Assembly (NCBI GenBank): GCA_000151295.1
Contig: GG745343.1
Coordinates: 1,095,553 to 1,159,552 of the forward strand
DNA length: 64,000 bases
Source of the DNA: Allomyces macrogynus ATCC 38327
Taxonomy: Eukaryota; Blastocladiomycota; Blastocladiomycetes; Blastocladiales; Blastocladiaceae
Reading direction: 5' to 3'
The notes beneath the pieces were generated by a model. It was not told where the DNA came from and made no database searches. It saw nothing but the letters and a program-made list of their open reading frames with translations. Both the position numbers and the translations under genes were made by a program. Below, piece after piece: positions 55,851 through 64,000 of this stretch (position 1 is the first letter of the stretch; every line of letters begins with the position of its first letter).

Positions 55851-58105
55851 ATGGGCGCCGCCGAGTTCCACGCGCTTGATCGACAGCGCTTCTCGCGCTT
55901 CCATTTGAAGACAATTCTCGTCTCGGGTATTGGTTTCTTCACCGTACGCATCGCTGTTTTTCCGGCCGGTTTGGTGATGAGTGTGCACTCTTCCACACGA
56001 ACGGATTCTTACGATTTATTCTCTTGCCGTTCTCCAGGATGCCATGGATATTTTCGTCATCAACTTGGCCATCCCGATGATCGCTTTCGTGTGGTACTTC
56101 AAGGTGCGGTCTTCTCCGACCGGCTGGCGGTGATGCGTCGATTCCACGGCTCAATTTCGAGCAGCCTTCTCACCGGTTTCTGGTCTCGTCGTTTTCCAGG
56201 AAAACTCGAACATCGGCAAGGCCAACCACATGCCGTCGGGCGAAATGGGCATGCTCAAAGCCTCGACGCAAGTCGGCACGCTCCTCGGTCAGCTCATCTT
56301 TGGTCACTTGTCGGATAAACTCGGTCGCAAGTCGATGTACGGCCTGGTGCTCGCGTACGTAACCTCTCGTCCTTCTCCACCGGCTCCCGCTCCGCAAACC
56401 ATGAACTGACCTGGTGGACAATGCGCGCTTTGATAGAATTATGATCTTTGGCACGCTCAACACGTCGCTCGCCGCGCCAACTTACGCCTTTTCGGTCGGC
56501 GCGATTCTGATCTTCTGGCGATTGGTTCTGGGCATCGGGATCGGGGGGGATTACCCTATCAGTGCAGTCATAACGAGCGAGTTCGCGTCGGTGCACACGC
56601 GTGGTCTCATGATCGCGTCGGTCTTTGCCATGCAGGGCATTGGCATTCTCTTTGCGTCGCTCTGCGCCGTGATCGTGCTCGCGTGCCTCAAGTCGACGCT
56701 GCAGCTGCCCCAGGACTCACACTCGATGTACGCGCCGGCGTTCGACAACGTCTGGCGCCTGTTGCTCTTCATCGGTATTCTGCCCGCGATTGCTGCCGTC
56801 TACTGGCGTCTCCAGGTATGCTCACGCACGCGCCCGTTGACTCCGTCATTCGCAGCACGACTCAAACGGCCACATGATTCTATTCTACCAGATCCCCGAG
56901 ACCCCCCGTTTCACGGCCAACGTGCGCGGTGATGCCGAGAAGGCGATGCGCGACATGGCGACGGTCGTCAAGACCGACGATATCGAGGCCGAGAACCGCA
57001 CGCACGCAGCCACCGCGCCTGAGTCGGCCCTCAAGGCGCAGACGCTCGAGGAGAAGTACGCGCACGTAACGTTCTGGCAAATGTTTGGCAACTGGAAGAA
57101 CGGCAAGGGTACGCGATTCATTGCTTGTTTCCGCACCTTCTCCGCCTCGTCAGTGGTTGTTGACGGTTCGCGGTTGCTTCATTTGAATAGTCCTCTTCGG
57201 TTGCGCGATGTGCTGGTTCCTGCTCGACGTCGGCTTCTACGGTGTGCAGCTCAACCAGTCGACCATGATCTCGTTCATGGGCTACGGTGGCGGCAAGACG
57301 CGTACGTTTCGCGGCTTGATCACAATTGATCAATGCAGAGAGTCCAAAAGACTGACTGGCGCTGCCTCTCTATTCAACAGCCTACGAGTTCTTTGCGAAC
57401 ATGGCGCTCGGTAACCTGATCATCTCGCTGTGCGGCACCGTGCCCGGCTACTGGTTCACGGTCTTCCTCATCGAGAAGATGGGCCGCATCAAGATTCAGC
57501 TCATGGGCTTCACAATCCTGTCGATCATCTTTGTCGTCATGACCATCTTCTTCGACCAGCTCAAGGGCACGACCACGTTCTTTGTCCTCTACATTGTTGC
57601 AACGTTCTTCTTCAACTTTGGCCCGAACGCGACCACGTTCATCCTGCCCGCCGAGATTGTACGTGTTGCGCTCGACCTGCGACTGCGTGAGCTCCCGTCA
57701 ACGAAATCTGACTTCTCCCCGTCCGTTCCCACTAGTTCCCGACGCAGTTCCGCTCGACGTGCCACGGTATCGCTGCCGCCACTGGCAAGGCAGGCGCCAT
57801 CGTCTCGGCCTTTGGCTTCGACCAGATGAAGGGCCCCAACGGCGAGCACATGGTACGCACTCTCCTCCCGGTCAACTCGCTTCTCCACCCCATTTAGGAA
57901 AAAAATTCACGCTTTCGCCCGCATCTCCTCTCAGGTTACGATTTTGGCCATCTTCTCAGCGTGTATGATTGCCGGGTTGCTTTGCACGCTGCTCGTTCCC
58001 GAGACCAAGGGCAAGACGCTCGAGGAGCTCGGTGCCGCGTTCTACGACCCGGAGATTGTCGACAAGATCCCGAAACCGGCAAGCAAGGCCGACGAGAAGG
58101 TCTAA
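55851..58105 (+). CDS. PHO84: PHO84-type inorganic phosphate:H+ symporter (MFS)
   Basis: Nine exons (55851-55943, 56038-56103, 56200-56354, 56437-56815, 56892-57108, 57191-57301, 57381-57658, 57736-57852, 57935-58105) sum to 1587 nt, 528 residues. Key motifs are [16 protein letters not shown] (TM1), [14 protein letters not shown] (the MFS loop 2-3 motif), [14 protein letters not shown] (TM4), IPETPRFT at the start of the central loop, [22 protein letters not shown] and [18 protein letters not shown], followed by the final [11 protein letters not shown]. These are diagnostic for the phosphate symporter branch of MFS. It takes up phosphate at the plasma membrane with protons. TM1 has Met where yeast Pho84 has Tyr (DAMD versus DAYD). 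Likely phosphate-regulated, but that is inference. Confidence 0.94.
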
Positions 58106-59052
58106 TTGGCGCCGACCTGCGCGTCGTCGGCGGTGTGGGGCCGGTGTGCGCGATCCGTTTTGTTTGCTATGTGCCTTGTTTGTTTGTCGCTATTTGTTGG
58201 TGCTGTTTGATAGACTGGTTGGGACATTTGCGTGTGTTTGATTCTCGCAGTTTTTTCTCGTGTAAATAGTAAATGATTGTTTCTGCGAATCGTTGTTGCA
58301 TCGTCATGCGTGGTGTCGCTCATTCTCTGTTTTCCCCGACTCTGAAGCTGCACTTGCGTGACTGATCAAGCGAGCTCTTGCCGTGCACAAGCCGTTTGGC
58401 ATATTTGTTGGCCGAGTTGATGGGATGGTTTGGGTTCTTGCCGCGCTGGTCGTTGCTGCGCTGCCAAACTTGTTGCGCGCCGCTTGCATGTCGTTTTGCA
58501 GAGGAGTGCATGCTGCCAAAGTATCAGAAAATGCCTAGCCTGTCTTCTCCACCCGGAGAACGTCGCACGCCACTGTTTCTTCAGGGTGCATATGCTGGAG
58601 AAACACGGCCACGAGCAGGGCCAAAAGTAGTAGCAAGAGCAAGGCGCGGTTGTTCAGGTTGCGGTAGGCTACACTGAGATACAATGAATGCAATAAATGG
58701 CAGCGAGCGGGGCCCCGAGTAGCGTGTAAATACGAAGCATGGCGGCTGGCATCACAGCATGCACGAATTGGAAGGGGCACCAGCCAAAGGTGCGGCACAT
58801 CAGTATGGCACTCGGGCTGCTCATTACTTTCTGCTGCGCTGCCATACTTCATCCGCGACATGGATGTAGTTAGAGCAGTGCGGGCGATGTCGCAGTCGAT
58901 CCTTAATGCTTTACAGCGATTTCTGCTGAGCGGGCACGGATAACTTCTGCTGCCGTCGTGCTTTACCCTGGTTAATTGTTGATAGTTGAACTCTCATCGC
59001 AACACGGATGCAGCCTGTCCTTTAACAGAAAGCCATTCAATCGCATCTCGAG
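58106..59052. other. Intergenic
   Basis: About 950 bases between the transporter and the ALKBH1-like gene. T/G-rich 3' UTR-like sequence to about 58280. The rest shows no ORF of interest. Confidence 0.45.
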
Positions 59053-60387
59053 ATGCTCCGTTCTGTCACCTCGGCTGCCATACGACGTCGCCTGACTTTG
59101 TCTCTTGACACGATGCGACGTGATCACAACCTTGTCTTGTCGCGCAGTAGCCCACCATCCTGGCCGACGACGTCGACAACACAGACTGCCCTCCACTCCC
59201 CTCCACTTTCCACAACCGCCCGCATTTACGAGCCTGCTTCAGCAACTGCAACCATGGCTCGAAGGAAGCGCGGGCCTCCACCTCCGGATCCGACCACGTT
59301 TGCGAATCAAACGGCATTCCGTACCATGGAACGTCGCTTCAAGAACCGTTACCAAGAACTCGACTTGCACGATGTGTTCGACGCAACGTCGCTCCACGAC
59401 GCCAATACTCATGGTGCCGTTCGTGTTCAGCTCGGCGTGTCGCTACAAGCCGAGCTCAAGAAGGCATTTCCGGATATCATCGCCGCCGCGGCGACGTCAG
59501 TTGCCGACCACGAGCCCGACTCGCCCGCATTTGTTTTCCCCGATTTTCCTGGCTTCATCTATCTGCCAAACGCTCTGCCGCTGGCGCTCCAACGTCACTT
59601 CCTTCGCACGGCACTGGCCGACTACACGCGCCCCGCGAACCCTTCCAATTTGCACGCGCACTGGGTGATCCCGCCGCACGGCCTTTGGGACGAAGCGATG
59701 CAGCACCGGCACGACCCCGATCCGCCGCTCGTCCCGCTGTGTGCGCGTGACGCCGACCCCAACACGGAGACGCCGCCCGTGCGCCTGACCCCGCTCCCGG
59801 CGGCCGCGCTCCTCGACCGGCTGCGATGGTGCACGCTCGGGTACCAGTACGATTGGGCGACCAAGTCGTACCTGCGCGCGCAGTCGGCGCCGATTCCGCC
59901 CGATCTCGCCGTCCTCGCTCGGTGCGTCGCCATTGCGACCGAGCGGCTCGAAGCGACGGAAACCGGGAACGATTCGGTCCAGTTGGGCACAGGGTACCCA
60001 GGCCACGCGTACACGGCGCAAGCGGGCGTGCTCAACGTGTATGGCCCGCGCGATGCACTCATGGGCCACGTCGACAAGTCGGAGCGCGATTTGACCCCGC
60101 CGCTCGTGTCGCTGTCCCTTGGTGCCGAAGCAATTTACCTGCAAGGTGGGAAAGATCGCGACGTGCGGCCGATCCCAATCCGGGTCCGGTCGGGTGACCT
60201 TGTCGTTATGAGTGGCGAGGCACGCACGGCGTTCCATGGTTTGCCGAGGACTCTCGAGGGCACGTACCCGCCTGGGCTGTTGGAGAGCAAGGAAGATGAC
60301 GGTGTGGATTGGCAAATGTGTGTCGAGTTCATGCGCAGGCGTGACGTGCGCGTCAATTTGAACGTGCGTCAAGTCTTTGCCGAGTGA
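59053..60387 (+). CDS. ALKBH1: ALKBH1-like 2-oxoglutarate/Fe(II) dioxygenase
   Basis: Single-exon frame of 444 residues. The C-terminal half has the AlkB jelly-roll with AGVLNVYGPRDALMGHVDKSE (iron ligands His and Asp of H-x-D), VSLSLGAEAIYLQGG, GDLVVMSGEARTAFHG (distal His) and RVNLNVRQVFAE (the 2-oxoglutarate-binding Arg). The N-V-R-Q-V form and LGYQYDWATKSY are typical of ALKBH1 rather than other AlkB homologues. The N-terminal about 60 residues are basic and Ser/Thr-rich (MLRSVTSAAIRRRLTLSL), compatible with a mitochondrial presequence. ALKBH1 enzymes oxidise methyl groups on tRNA and possibly DNA (N6-methyladenine). 6mA is reported as abundant in early-diverging fungi, so a DNA role is conceivable. 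Confidence 0.88.
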   Translation: MLRSVTSAAIRRRLTLSLDTMRRDHNLVLSRSSPPSWPTTSTTQTALHSPPLSTTARIYEPASATATMARRKRGPPPPDPTTFANQTAFRTMERRFKNRYQELDLHDVFDATSLHDANTHGAVRVQLGVSLQAELKKAFPDIIAAAATSVADHEPDSPAFVFPDFPGFIYLPNALPLALQRHFLRTALADYTRPANPSNLHAHWVIPPHGLWDEAMQHRHDPDPPLVPLCARDADPNTETPPVRLTPLPAAALLDRLRWCTLGYQYDWATKSYLRAQSAPIPPDLAVLARCVAIATERLEATETGNDSVQLGTGYPGHAYTAQAGVLNVYGPRDALMGHVDKSERDLTPPLVSLSLGAEAIYLQGGKDRDVRPIPIRVRSGDLVVMSGEARTAFHGLPRTLEGTYPPGLLESKEDDGVDWQMCVEFMRRRDVRVNLNVRQVFAE

Positions 60388-61226
60388 ATTTTTGGTGCTC
60401 CTGGCACGGAATGTATGCTCAGTTTTGCTCGTCTGCGGTTTCAGCGTACCGGTCCATATTTGGGGTGATCAGGATCGTTGGCGTGGAGCATTGTGATTGA
60501 AATGGCCGAATGCGTGCGATCGGATTTATGTTGTGAGGTGAAGAGAATCTCAATACCGAGGTGACGGTCTTGGTCATGTTTTGGCAACAGCGATGCCTCA
60601 AACAGTCAGCGCCTGCACTCGGTTTGCTGATGCAGACACATTCATTCCTCACTTTCTTCCAGACAAGTGAACAGTATCGCACATTGCAGGCGTTTGCTTA
60701 CGGATTGTCAGGTTCTTCCGTGACGCACACGCACAAGATCCTGCGCGTCTGCGCTGTTGCAGCCGCGCCCATGAACTAGTGGCAAGCACTGGGAACAGGA
60801 GGCACGCCGATTGCCGTGGGGAGTTCTGAGCTTTTGGAGATGCAAGCCTTGAGGCCGGCGGCCTCGTGGCCGCGAGTGCGCGCGCGGGAGGGTAAGCATG
60901 TCAACATGCGAAGAGGGTTCTTCGAAGTGTTCATTCGCCGCCCCATGGTGTGCGCTGGTCGGGCGCAGAGCAGCGCGAACGAGGGTCAGGTTCCGCGGCT
61001 GCGTCTCGCACTGGTCAGGCCGTTTGCACGCGAGCACACCTGATGCGATCACTACCATTTGGCTTGCCGGGCTTTGGCACCACGACCTCGGGCTGCCACT
61101 GGACTTCGACAGCGACTACGGCGAGGACGACGACGAAGACGACGGCAGCAACTTTCTGCACCCGACGCTCGCGACCCCGACCCGACATCCGTGGCTGCGA
61201 CAGCTGATCAGTCATCAACCGTCACC
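60388..61226. other. Intergenic
   Basis: About 840 bases, including the OXA1 promoter. The frame is open upstream of the OXA1 ATG to 61059, but the extra part is Arg-rich and unlike a presequence. No gene seen. Confidence 0.5.
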
Positions 61227-62588
61227 ATGTTCGGGACCAAGGCCCGGTCGGTGCTCTCGGCAGCCTCGATTGCTGCGCTCGCCCGCCAAGCTGCCCCGTT
61301 GCGACCTGCGTCGACGCGCACGTTTGCGACTTCGCCTGCCCATTGGCGCCAGGTTGCGATGGCCAAGACGGCAGCAGCAGCCCCCGCTCCAGCACCGACA
61401 CCAGCACCAGTCGCCGCCATTGAAGAGCCCATCTACCAGCCGTTTGATTTCTCGTGGAAAGAGGCCGACCTGCTCTCGTCGCGCCCGGCGTCCGTGCCTG
61501 AGGTCGTCGAGGAACCGATTTTCCAGCCATTCGACTTTTCGTTTGACGACCCGCTGCTGCGCGCCGCCGCCAAGGCCAATGTCGATGCCGCTGCCGCGAC
61601 CGAGACGGTCGTCGCTGTGCCGAGCGCCGAGGCCGTGACGACGGCTGCCACCGAGGCTGTGGCCAAGGCGACCAACGCCGTGGCTGCTGTTGCCGAACCC
61701 GCTGCTGCCGTTGCGACTGATACCGCTGTCCAGGTTGCGCAGACGGCGCACGCGTGGGGCGACCTGGCGTCGGCCGGTCTCGCGAGCGCGTGGACGCCCG
61801 TCGGGTGGGTGCAAATGGGTCTCGAGACGTTGCACATGGCCGGTCTGCCGTGGTGGCTGGCGATTGCCGCGACGACGGTCGTGATTCGCGCGGCCATGTT
61901 CCCGCTCATGGTCAAGATGCAAAAGCACACGGCGGCGCTGCACAATGTGCGTCCGGAAATGGACAAGATCACGGCCGAGATGCAGCGTGCCAAGGCGAAC
62001 CGCGACACGATGCGCGTGCAAATGGCGGCGATGCAGATGCAAGAAATGATGAAGAAGAGCGGCGTGCACCCGTGGAAGGCCATGGCCGTGCCGCTCATGC
62101 AGGCGCCTGTCATGATCTCATTCTTCATGGCGCTGCGGCATATTGCCGATGCTGATGTGGCCTCGTTCAAGCAGGGCGGGATGCTCTGGTTCACAGACCT
62201 GTCGGTCGCCGACTCGACGTATGCGCTGCCCGTCATGGCCGCGGCCGGATTCTTGACGGTGCTCGAAATGGGTGCCGAGACGGGTGGTACGCCATCGGCG
62301 CAGTCCGACACGATGCGCAAGTTTATGCGCGCCGCGGCCGTCGGTATGGTGCCGTTCACGGCGATGCTGCCGTCGGGCGTGTTCATGTACTGGATCACGT
62401 CGAACATTTGGACGCTGGGCCAGTCAGCGTATCTCAAGAAGCCCGAGGTGCGCGCCAAGTACGGGATCCCGCAGCTGCGGCAGCACGACGGCGTCGCGGC
62501 CGACGGCGTGCCCAAGCCGCTCGGGTTCATTGACTCGGTCAAGACGGCGTTCCAGGAAGGGCGCAAGGCGGCGGCGGGCAAGCAGTAG
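61227..62588 (+). CDS. OXA1: OXA1-family mitochondrial inner-membrane insertase
   Basis: Single exon, 453 residues from ATG 61227. MFGTKARSVLSAASIAAL with many Ala/Arg and few acidic residues is a mitochondrial presequence. Residues about 200-430 form the YidC/Oxa1 core: LPWWLAIAATTVVIRAAMFP (TM1), a charged coiled-coil loop with MQMQEMMKKSGVHPWKAM, then LMQAPVMISFFMALRHI, ALPVMAAAGFLTVL and MLPSGVFMYWITSNIWTL. Oxa1 inserts mitochondrially encoded and some imported proteins into the inner membrane. Unusual is the tandem motif EEPIYQPFDFS / EEPIFQPFDFS (residues 66-76 and 95-105) before the core, in an Ala/Val-rich linker. The C-terminus is short, lacking the long basic ribosome-binding tail of yeast Oxa1, so a Cox18/Oxa2-like role is an alternative. 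Confidence 0.85.
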   Translation: MFGTKARSVLSAASIAALARQAAPLRPASTRTFATSPAHWRQVAMAKTAAAAPAPAPTPAPVAAIEEPIYQPFDFSWKEADLLSSRPASVPEVVEEPIFQPFDFSFDDPLLRAAAKANVDAAAATETVVAVPSAEAVTTAATEAVAKATNAVAAVAEPAAAVATDTAVQVAQTAHAWGDLASAGLASAWTPVGWVQMGLETLHMAGLPWWLAIAATTVVIRAAMFPLMVKMQKHTAALHNVRPEMDKITAEMQRAKANRDTMRVQMAAMQMQEMMKKSGVHPWKAMAVPLMQAPVMISFFMALRHIADADVASFKQGGMLWFTDLSVADSTYALPVMAAAGFLTVLEMGAETGGTPSAQSDTMRKFMRAAAVGMVPFTAMLPSGVFMYWITSNIWTLGQSAYLKKPEVRAKYGIPQLRQHDGVAADGVPKPLGFIDSVKTAFQEGRKAAAGKQ

Positions 62589-63220
62589 ATCGGGTCGCTG
62601 TGGTCCTTTTTGTCGTCGCCAGTTTTGTTTTCATCCTTCTCCTGGTACAGTGTGTTTTTGTGGCTCGAGTGTCGCTCGGTATTGTTTATTTCCGGTTTGG
62701 TTTTGTTTGGTTGGTGGGGAATCTTTGGCAAAGTCGCATGCAAGATGGGTTTCGAACGGGTGCACGTGCTTCAGTGCCAGCCAACAGCAGAGCACGCGGC
62801 GTCAGGCGACCAAGTCAACACCGCGTCGCGCGGCGCGCCGCGCAACTGCACGCAGAGCCGCCGACCACGACAGCGACGTCGGCGCCGACCCCTGCTGGAT
62901 CCGCGCCCGCCCCGTCTGATCCACGCAGACGATCGCACTTGCCACTGGCCGCATTTGCTTCTCTGGTATGCGCGCTCTCTTGCCCGACCGTCGTGACGGG
63001 CGCGCGGCCGATCCGCACCCTCACGCGCGCGACGCTGACGCAGCCTGGTCGAACCACGACAAGCCATTCAGCGCTGCCATCCCCACAAAATGCTGACTTG
63101 GCCGCACTCTTCCCCCCTACTTATCGCTGCCTCGATCGCCCCCAAACGACGCTCTCGACGCGCCATCGCACCTGATCTCGCCCACCACCACCAGCCAAGC
63201 AATACTCCCCGTCTGCCAAG
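62589..63220. other. Intergenic
   Basis: About 630 bases. T/G-rich 3' UTR-like sequence to about 62720, then GC-rich promoter sequence of the eIF4B-like gene. No gene seen. Confidence 0.5.
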
Positions 63221-64000
63221 ATGTCCAAGAGCAAGAAGATGAAGGGCACGACGCTCGGTCTCTCTGAGTTCCTGTCGGCCGTTCCCGACGCCGGCTCGTC
63301 GTGGGCCGACGACGACCACGCTTTGCCCTCTGGCCCGCTCGGCGGTGGCGGCGGCTACGGCGGCCCGTCGCCCCCTACGGGCCCGGCCTCGCGCGGTGGT
63401 GCTCCCGCGGGCCCGACCAAGCCGATCCCGGACCGCCCGCCGTTCACGCTCTACGTGGGCAACCTCGGGTACGACGTGGACGACACGGCGCTCGGTACCT
63501 TCTTCTTTGAGCAAGGGTGCGAGATTGTGCAGCCGCGCGTCGTCATGGACCGCACCACAGGCATGTCCAAGGGGTTCGGGTACATTGAGTTCCAGACTCG
63601 CGACTCACTCCTGCGCGCGCTCGAGTTCAACGGCGCCCCGCTCGGCGACCGTAACATTCGCCTCGACGTGGCCGACGGTACGTGAGACACGCTGGCCTGG
63701 TCGCTTCTGCGCCTCCTACCCCACTGACGCAGCTGTCCTTGCTAGCCCCCGCGCAGGCGGGCCCCGCGCGCGGGTACGGCGGCTTCCGCAACGACGCCGG
63801 GGAAGACCGTGCCGGCGGCGCGTCGACCTGGCGCCGTGCCGGGCCCGTCGACTACGAGCCGGCGCCGTCGCGTGGCGGGTTCGGCGACCGTGACCGCTCC
63901 TCCGGGGTTTGGGGGGTTTCGGCTACCGCGACCGCTCCTTCTGGGGGGTTTCGGTGACCGTGGTGGGGTTGGGCGACCGGCGACCGTTCGCCCAGGGTTC
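63221..64000 (+). CDS. eIF4B-like RRM translation factor (3' end outside window)
   Basis: Exon 1 is 63221-63677 and exon 2 begins at 63746 (intron 68 bp). MSKSKKMKGTTLGLSEFL resembles the eIF4B/Tif3 N-terminus. A Gly/Pro linker follows, then one RRM with RNP2 LYVGNLGY and RNP1 KGFGYIEF, as in eIF4B. Exon 2 continues with GYGGFRNDAGEDRAGG then GGFGDRDRSSG, the start of the Asp/Arg/Gly repeat region. There the frame hits a TGA at 63955-63957, while another frame carries on as FGYRDRS. One base gained or lost in the G-run near 63903-63914 would explain this. eIF4B stimulates eIF4A during scanning. The downstream end lies beyond the window. Confidence 0.75.

Overview
This window is eukaryotic nuclear DNA from a GC-rich, gene-dense genome with many short introns. 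The best fit is a flagellated (zoosporic) early-diverging fungus of the Blastocladiomycota or Chytridiomycota type; an Allomyces-like genome is plausible, but the species cannot be fixed from sequence alone. The reasons are as follows. About 60 GT-AG introns of roughly 53-224 bp can be placed by protein homology and codon phase. Fungal-style housekeeping genes (PAN2, EFL1, PHO84-type transporter, OXA1) sit beside cilium/flagellum genes that most fungi have lost: a CDKL-type kinase, a CFAP144/FAM183 microtubule-inner-protein homologue, and a TCP11 protein. There is one 100-base assembly gap (3921-4020).

Layout. 1-133: tail of a GPI-anchored-type protein. 683-3124 (-): ABCG half-transporter. 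4286-6305 (-): RNF216/Triad3-like RBR ubiquitin ligase, with an apparent one-base frameshift. 7355-9048 (+): G-protein alpha subunit. 9.05-15.59 kb: an accessory island with two broken DUF6604-type gene relics, a small Myb/SANT-like ORF of the transposon-associated type, and an intact F-box/LRR-like gene. 15.59-17.87 (-): LRRC58-like protein, divergent from PAN2 (18.46-22.21, +). 22.72-24.54 (-): CDKL kinase, divergent from CFAP144 (25.32-26.02, +). 26.43-27.28 (+): CUE-like protein. 27.46-28.66 (-): proteasome alpha subunit PSMA1. 29.56-33.05 (-): EFL1. 33.5-34.95: a strongly CpG-depleted, lower-GC island. 35.07-36.76 (-): single-pass membrane protein. 38.3-39.4 (-): disrupted class 3 lipase. 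39.66-43.9 (-): one intact BTB gene followed by decayed tandem copies. 44.03-44.53 (+): small signal-peptide/TM protein. 45.21-45.67 (-): STF2/SERBP1-type small protein. 46.21-49.13 (-): TCP11, divergent from a PLP aminotransferase (49.79-51.14, +). 51.75-53.51 (-): SPF45/RBM17-like. 53.84-54.36 (+): MAPR/DAP1-type cytochrome b5-like protein. 55.85-58.11 (+): phosphate transporter. 59.05-60.39 (+): ALKBH1-like. 61.23-62.59 (+): OXA1. 63.22-end (+): eIF4B-like RRM protein, incomplete.

There is no operon logic. The linkage that looks biologically meaningful is divergent pairing, above all the CDKL/CFAP144 pair, two flagellar genes whose 783-bp shared upstream region holds a near-match to the animal RFX X-box. 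The accessory islands carry multi-copy fungal families (DUF6604, F-box/LRR, BTB) in various stages of decay. One island looks like DNA that has lost CpG by methylated-cytosine deamination. Exon coordinates were placed by hand from reading frame, splice dinucleotides and family knowledge. For most multi-exon genes the summed exons are an exact multiple of three, which supports the models.
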